NCBI GenBank assembly: GCA_017455225.1
Contig: JAFTBL010000001.1
Coordinates: forward strand, 1-14,915
Direction: 5' to 3'
Origin: Oscillospiraceae bacterium
Lineage (GTDB): Bacteria; Bacillota_A; Clostridia; Oscillospirales; Oscillospiraceae
Length of the DNA stretch: 14,915 nucleotides
The notes below the pieces were generated by a model. That model saw nothing but the letters and a program-made list of their open reading frames with translations, was not told the DNA's origin and did not search any database. Below are positions 14,041 to 14,915 of this stretch, piece by piece. The position numbers and the translations under genes are program-made. Every line of letters starts with the position of its first letter. Within the stretch, counting starts at the first letter, position 1.

Positions 14041-14067
14041 AGCGGGAGCCGACAGGCTCCCGTTTTT
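14041..14067 (+). terminator. Terminator hairpin, right copy
   Basis: The same 22 bases as 13812-13833 are here followed by T5, a rho-independent terminator on the plus strand. The T run touches the stop codon of folA. Confidence 0.85.
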
Positions 14068-14543
14068 CATGCCCTCACATAGTCCACGTACTGGAATCGC
14101 AGGCCGTTTTCCTCCATGATCTCGCTGCATCCGGCCACGCGCCACGCCCCGTCCGCGTCCAGATCGGGGAAAAACGTATCCGCCTCCGCCGGGGCAAAGA
14201 TCTTCGTCACGTGCACCGCCGTACACCGGCCCAGCAGCGCCCGGTACACGCTGCCACCGCCGATGACCACCGCGTCCTCGCCGGCAGCGGCCGCCGCCGC
14301 GGACAGCGTGGGATATACCTCGGCATTTTCCGCCGCATAGCCCGTCTTGCGGCTGACCACCACGTTGCGCCGGTTGGGCAGCCCCCGGCCATGGGGCAGG
14401 CTCTCCAGCGTCTTGCGCCCCATCAGCACGGTGCGCCCCTCCGTCAGAGCCCGAAATCTCTTCAGGTCGGCGCTGACGCGAAACAGCAGTCCCCCGTCCC
14501 GGCCGATGCCCCAGTCCTCACTGACGGCTACGATGGCCTCCAT
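14067..14543 (-). CDS. folA: Dihydrofolate reductase
   Basis: This enzyme reduces dihydrofolate to tetrahydrofolate with NADPH, restoring the folate oxidised by thymidylate synthase. It is 158 residues, the usual length. Motifs follow the family: DWGIGRDG (10-17, Met20-type loop), the catalytic acid D26 in SADLKRF, LMGRKTLESLP (about 40-50) for NADPH binding, and VIGGGSVYRALL (about 92-103). The residue usually Trp before the catalytic loop is Phe21. The ATG at 14543 follows a purine-rich GAGAGGGGG and lies 18 bases after the thyA stop, so the two form an operon. Its stop codon overlaps the edge of the right-hand hairpin's T run. Confidence 0.96.
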   Translation of the reverse strand: MEAIVAVSEDWGIGRDGGLLFRVSADLKRFRALTEGRTVLMGRKTLESLPHGRGLPNRRNVVVSRKTGYAAENAEVYPTLSAAAAAAGEDAVVIGGGSVYRALLGRCTAVHVTKIFAPAEADTFFPDLDADGAWRVAGCSEIMEENGLRFQYVDYVRA

Positions 14544-14561
14544 GGCGCCGCCCCCTCTCCG

Positions 14562-14915
14562 TCAAATGGCCACCGGGATCTTGTCCTCAAAGGGCTGGGG
14601 GTCGTAACCCTCCAGCGAGAAGCTGTCCCGGGTAAACTTATAAAAATCGGTGACGGACGTGTCGATCACGAATTTGGGCGCCGGGCGGGATTCCTTCTCC
14701 AGCATCCTTTCAATGATGGGCACATGCCGGTCGTAAATGTGGGCGTCGGCGATCACGTGCACCAGCTCACCGGCGCGAAGACCGCTGACCTGCGCCATCA
14801 TGTGCACCAGCACGGCGTACTGCACCACGTTCCAGTTGTTGGCGGCCAGCATGTCCTGGGAGCGCTGGTTCAAAATGGCGTTGAGCGTGTGGCCGGAGAC
14901 GTTGAAGGTCATGGA
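14562..14915 (-). CDS. thyA: Thymidylate synthase, C-terminal part (runs off the right edge)
   Basis: ThyA methylates dUMP to dTMP using methylenetetrahydrofolate, producing dihydrofolate for the folA product. The window holds the last 117 residues. Visible motifs are NQRSQDM (dUMP phosphate-binding Arg-Ser), NNWNVVQYAVLVHMMAQ, VIADAHIYDRH (equivalent to the GDxHxYxNH loop) and the family-typical C-terminus LEGYDPQPFEDKIPVAI. The catalytic Cys lies upstream of the window. The NNWNVVQY segment replaces the usual PFNIASY, a variant I associate with Clostridia. No internal start is implied; the Met at the edge is inside the protein. It is followed by folA. Confidence 0.95.
   Translation of the reverse strand, partial: SMTFNVSGHTLNAILNQRSQDMLAANNWNVVQYAVLVHMMAQVSGLRAGELVHVIADAHIYDRHVPIIERMLEKESRPAPKFVIDTSVTDFYKFTRDSFSLEGYDPQPFEDKIPVAI

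Noticed and set aside
13910..14119. Small plus-strand frame encoding a Cys-containing 69-residue peptide
   Set aside because: It consists of the hairpin-rich non-coding block read through, runs into the antisense of folA, and has no ribosome site.

Overview
The window looks like the chromosome of a GC-rich, spore-forming gut Clostridium, most likely of the Oscillospiraceae. The evidence is the class III heat-shock operon (ctsR, mcsA-like, clpC), the spmA-spmB spore maturation pair, an AbrB-type regulator beside trmN6 and rsmI, and strong AGGAGG ribosome sites. The genus assignment is inference only.

Layout. 1-1626 (minus strand): the ctsR, mcsA-like, clpC operon, with clpC running off the left edge. 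A consensus sigma-A promoter is bracketed by two CtsR operators, and no mcsB is present. 1667-2591: an AT-richer islet with a divergent XRE regulator and a SLOG-like Rossmann protein. 2644-4125: a bidirectional terminator and an MFS transporter with its own promoter (minus). 4201-4475: a small 2[4Fe-4S] ferredoxin with promoter and terminator. 4643-6309: trmN6-rsmI, two RNA methyltransferase genes. 6357-7142: an eroded sensor-kinase-like pseudogene (minus). 7147-7601: an abrB-like gene (minus) with a terminator and a promoter whose -35 lies in an inverted pair of Spo0A-box-like sequences. 7661-8757: spmA-spmB.

8782-13793 is a tightly packed co-directional cluster: response regulator, histidine kinase, VTC-domain (polyphosphate polymerase-like) protein, DUF4956 membrane protein, and a beta-helix lipoprotein of the Cthe_2159/DUF4353 type. 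Both signalling proteins have lost their phosphorylation residues: the kinase has Gln where the DHp His belongs, and the regulator has Ser where the receiver Asp belongs, while the kinase ATP-binding boxes remain. This is the most unusual part of the window. It suggests a system that senses the envelope without a phosphorelay and controls a surface or polyphosphate-related module.

13812-14067 is a gene-free stretch crowded with hairpins, bounded by two identical 22-base terminator hairpins. The left copy keeps only the A tract and the right copy only the T tract, as if one bidirectional terminator had been split by an insertion. 14067-14915 (minus): folA and the C-terminal part of thyA, the thymidylate/folate pair.

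Functions are assigned by reading motifs by eye; no database search was run.
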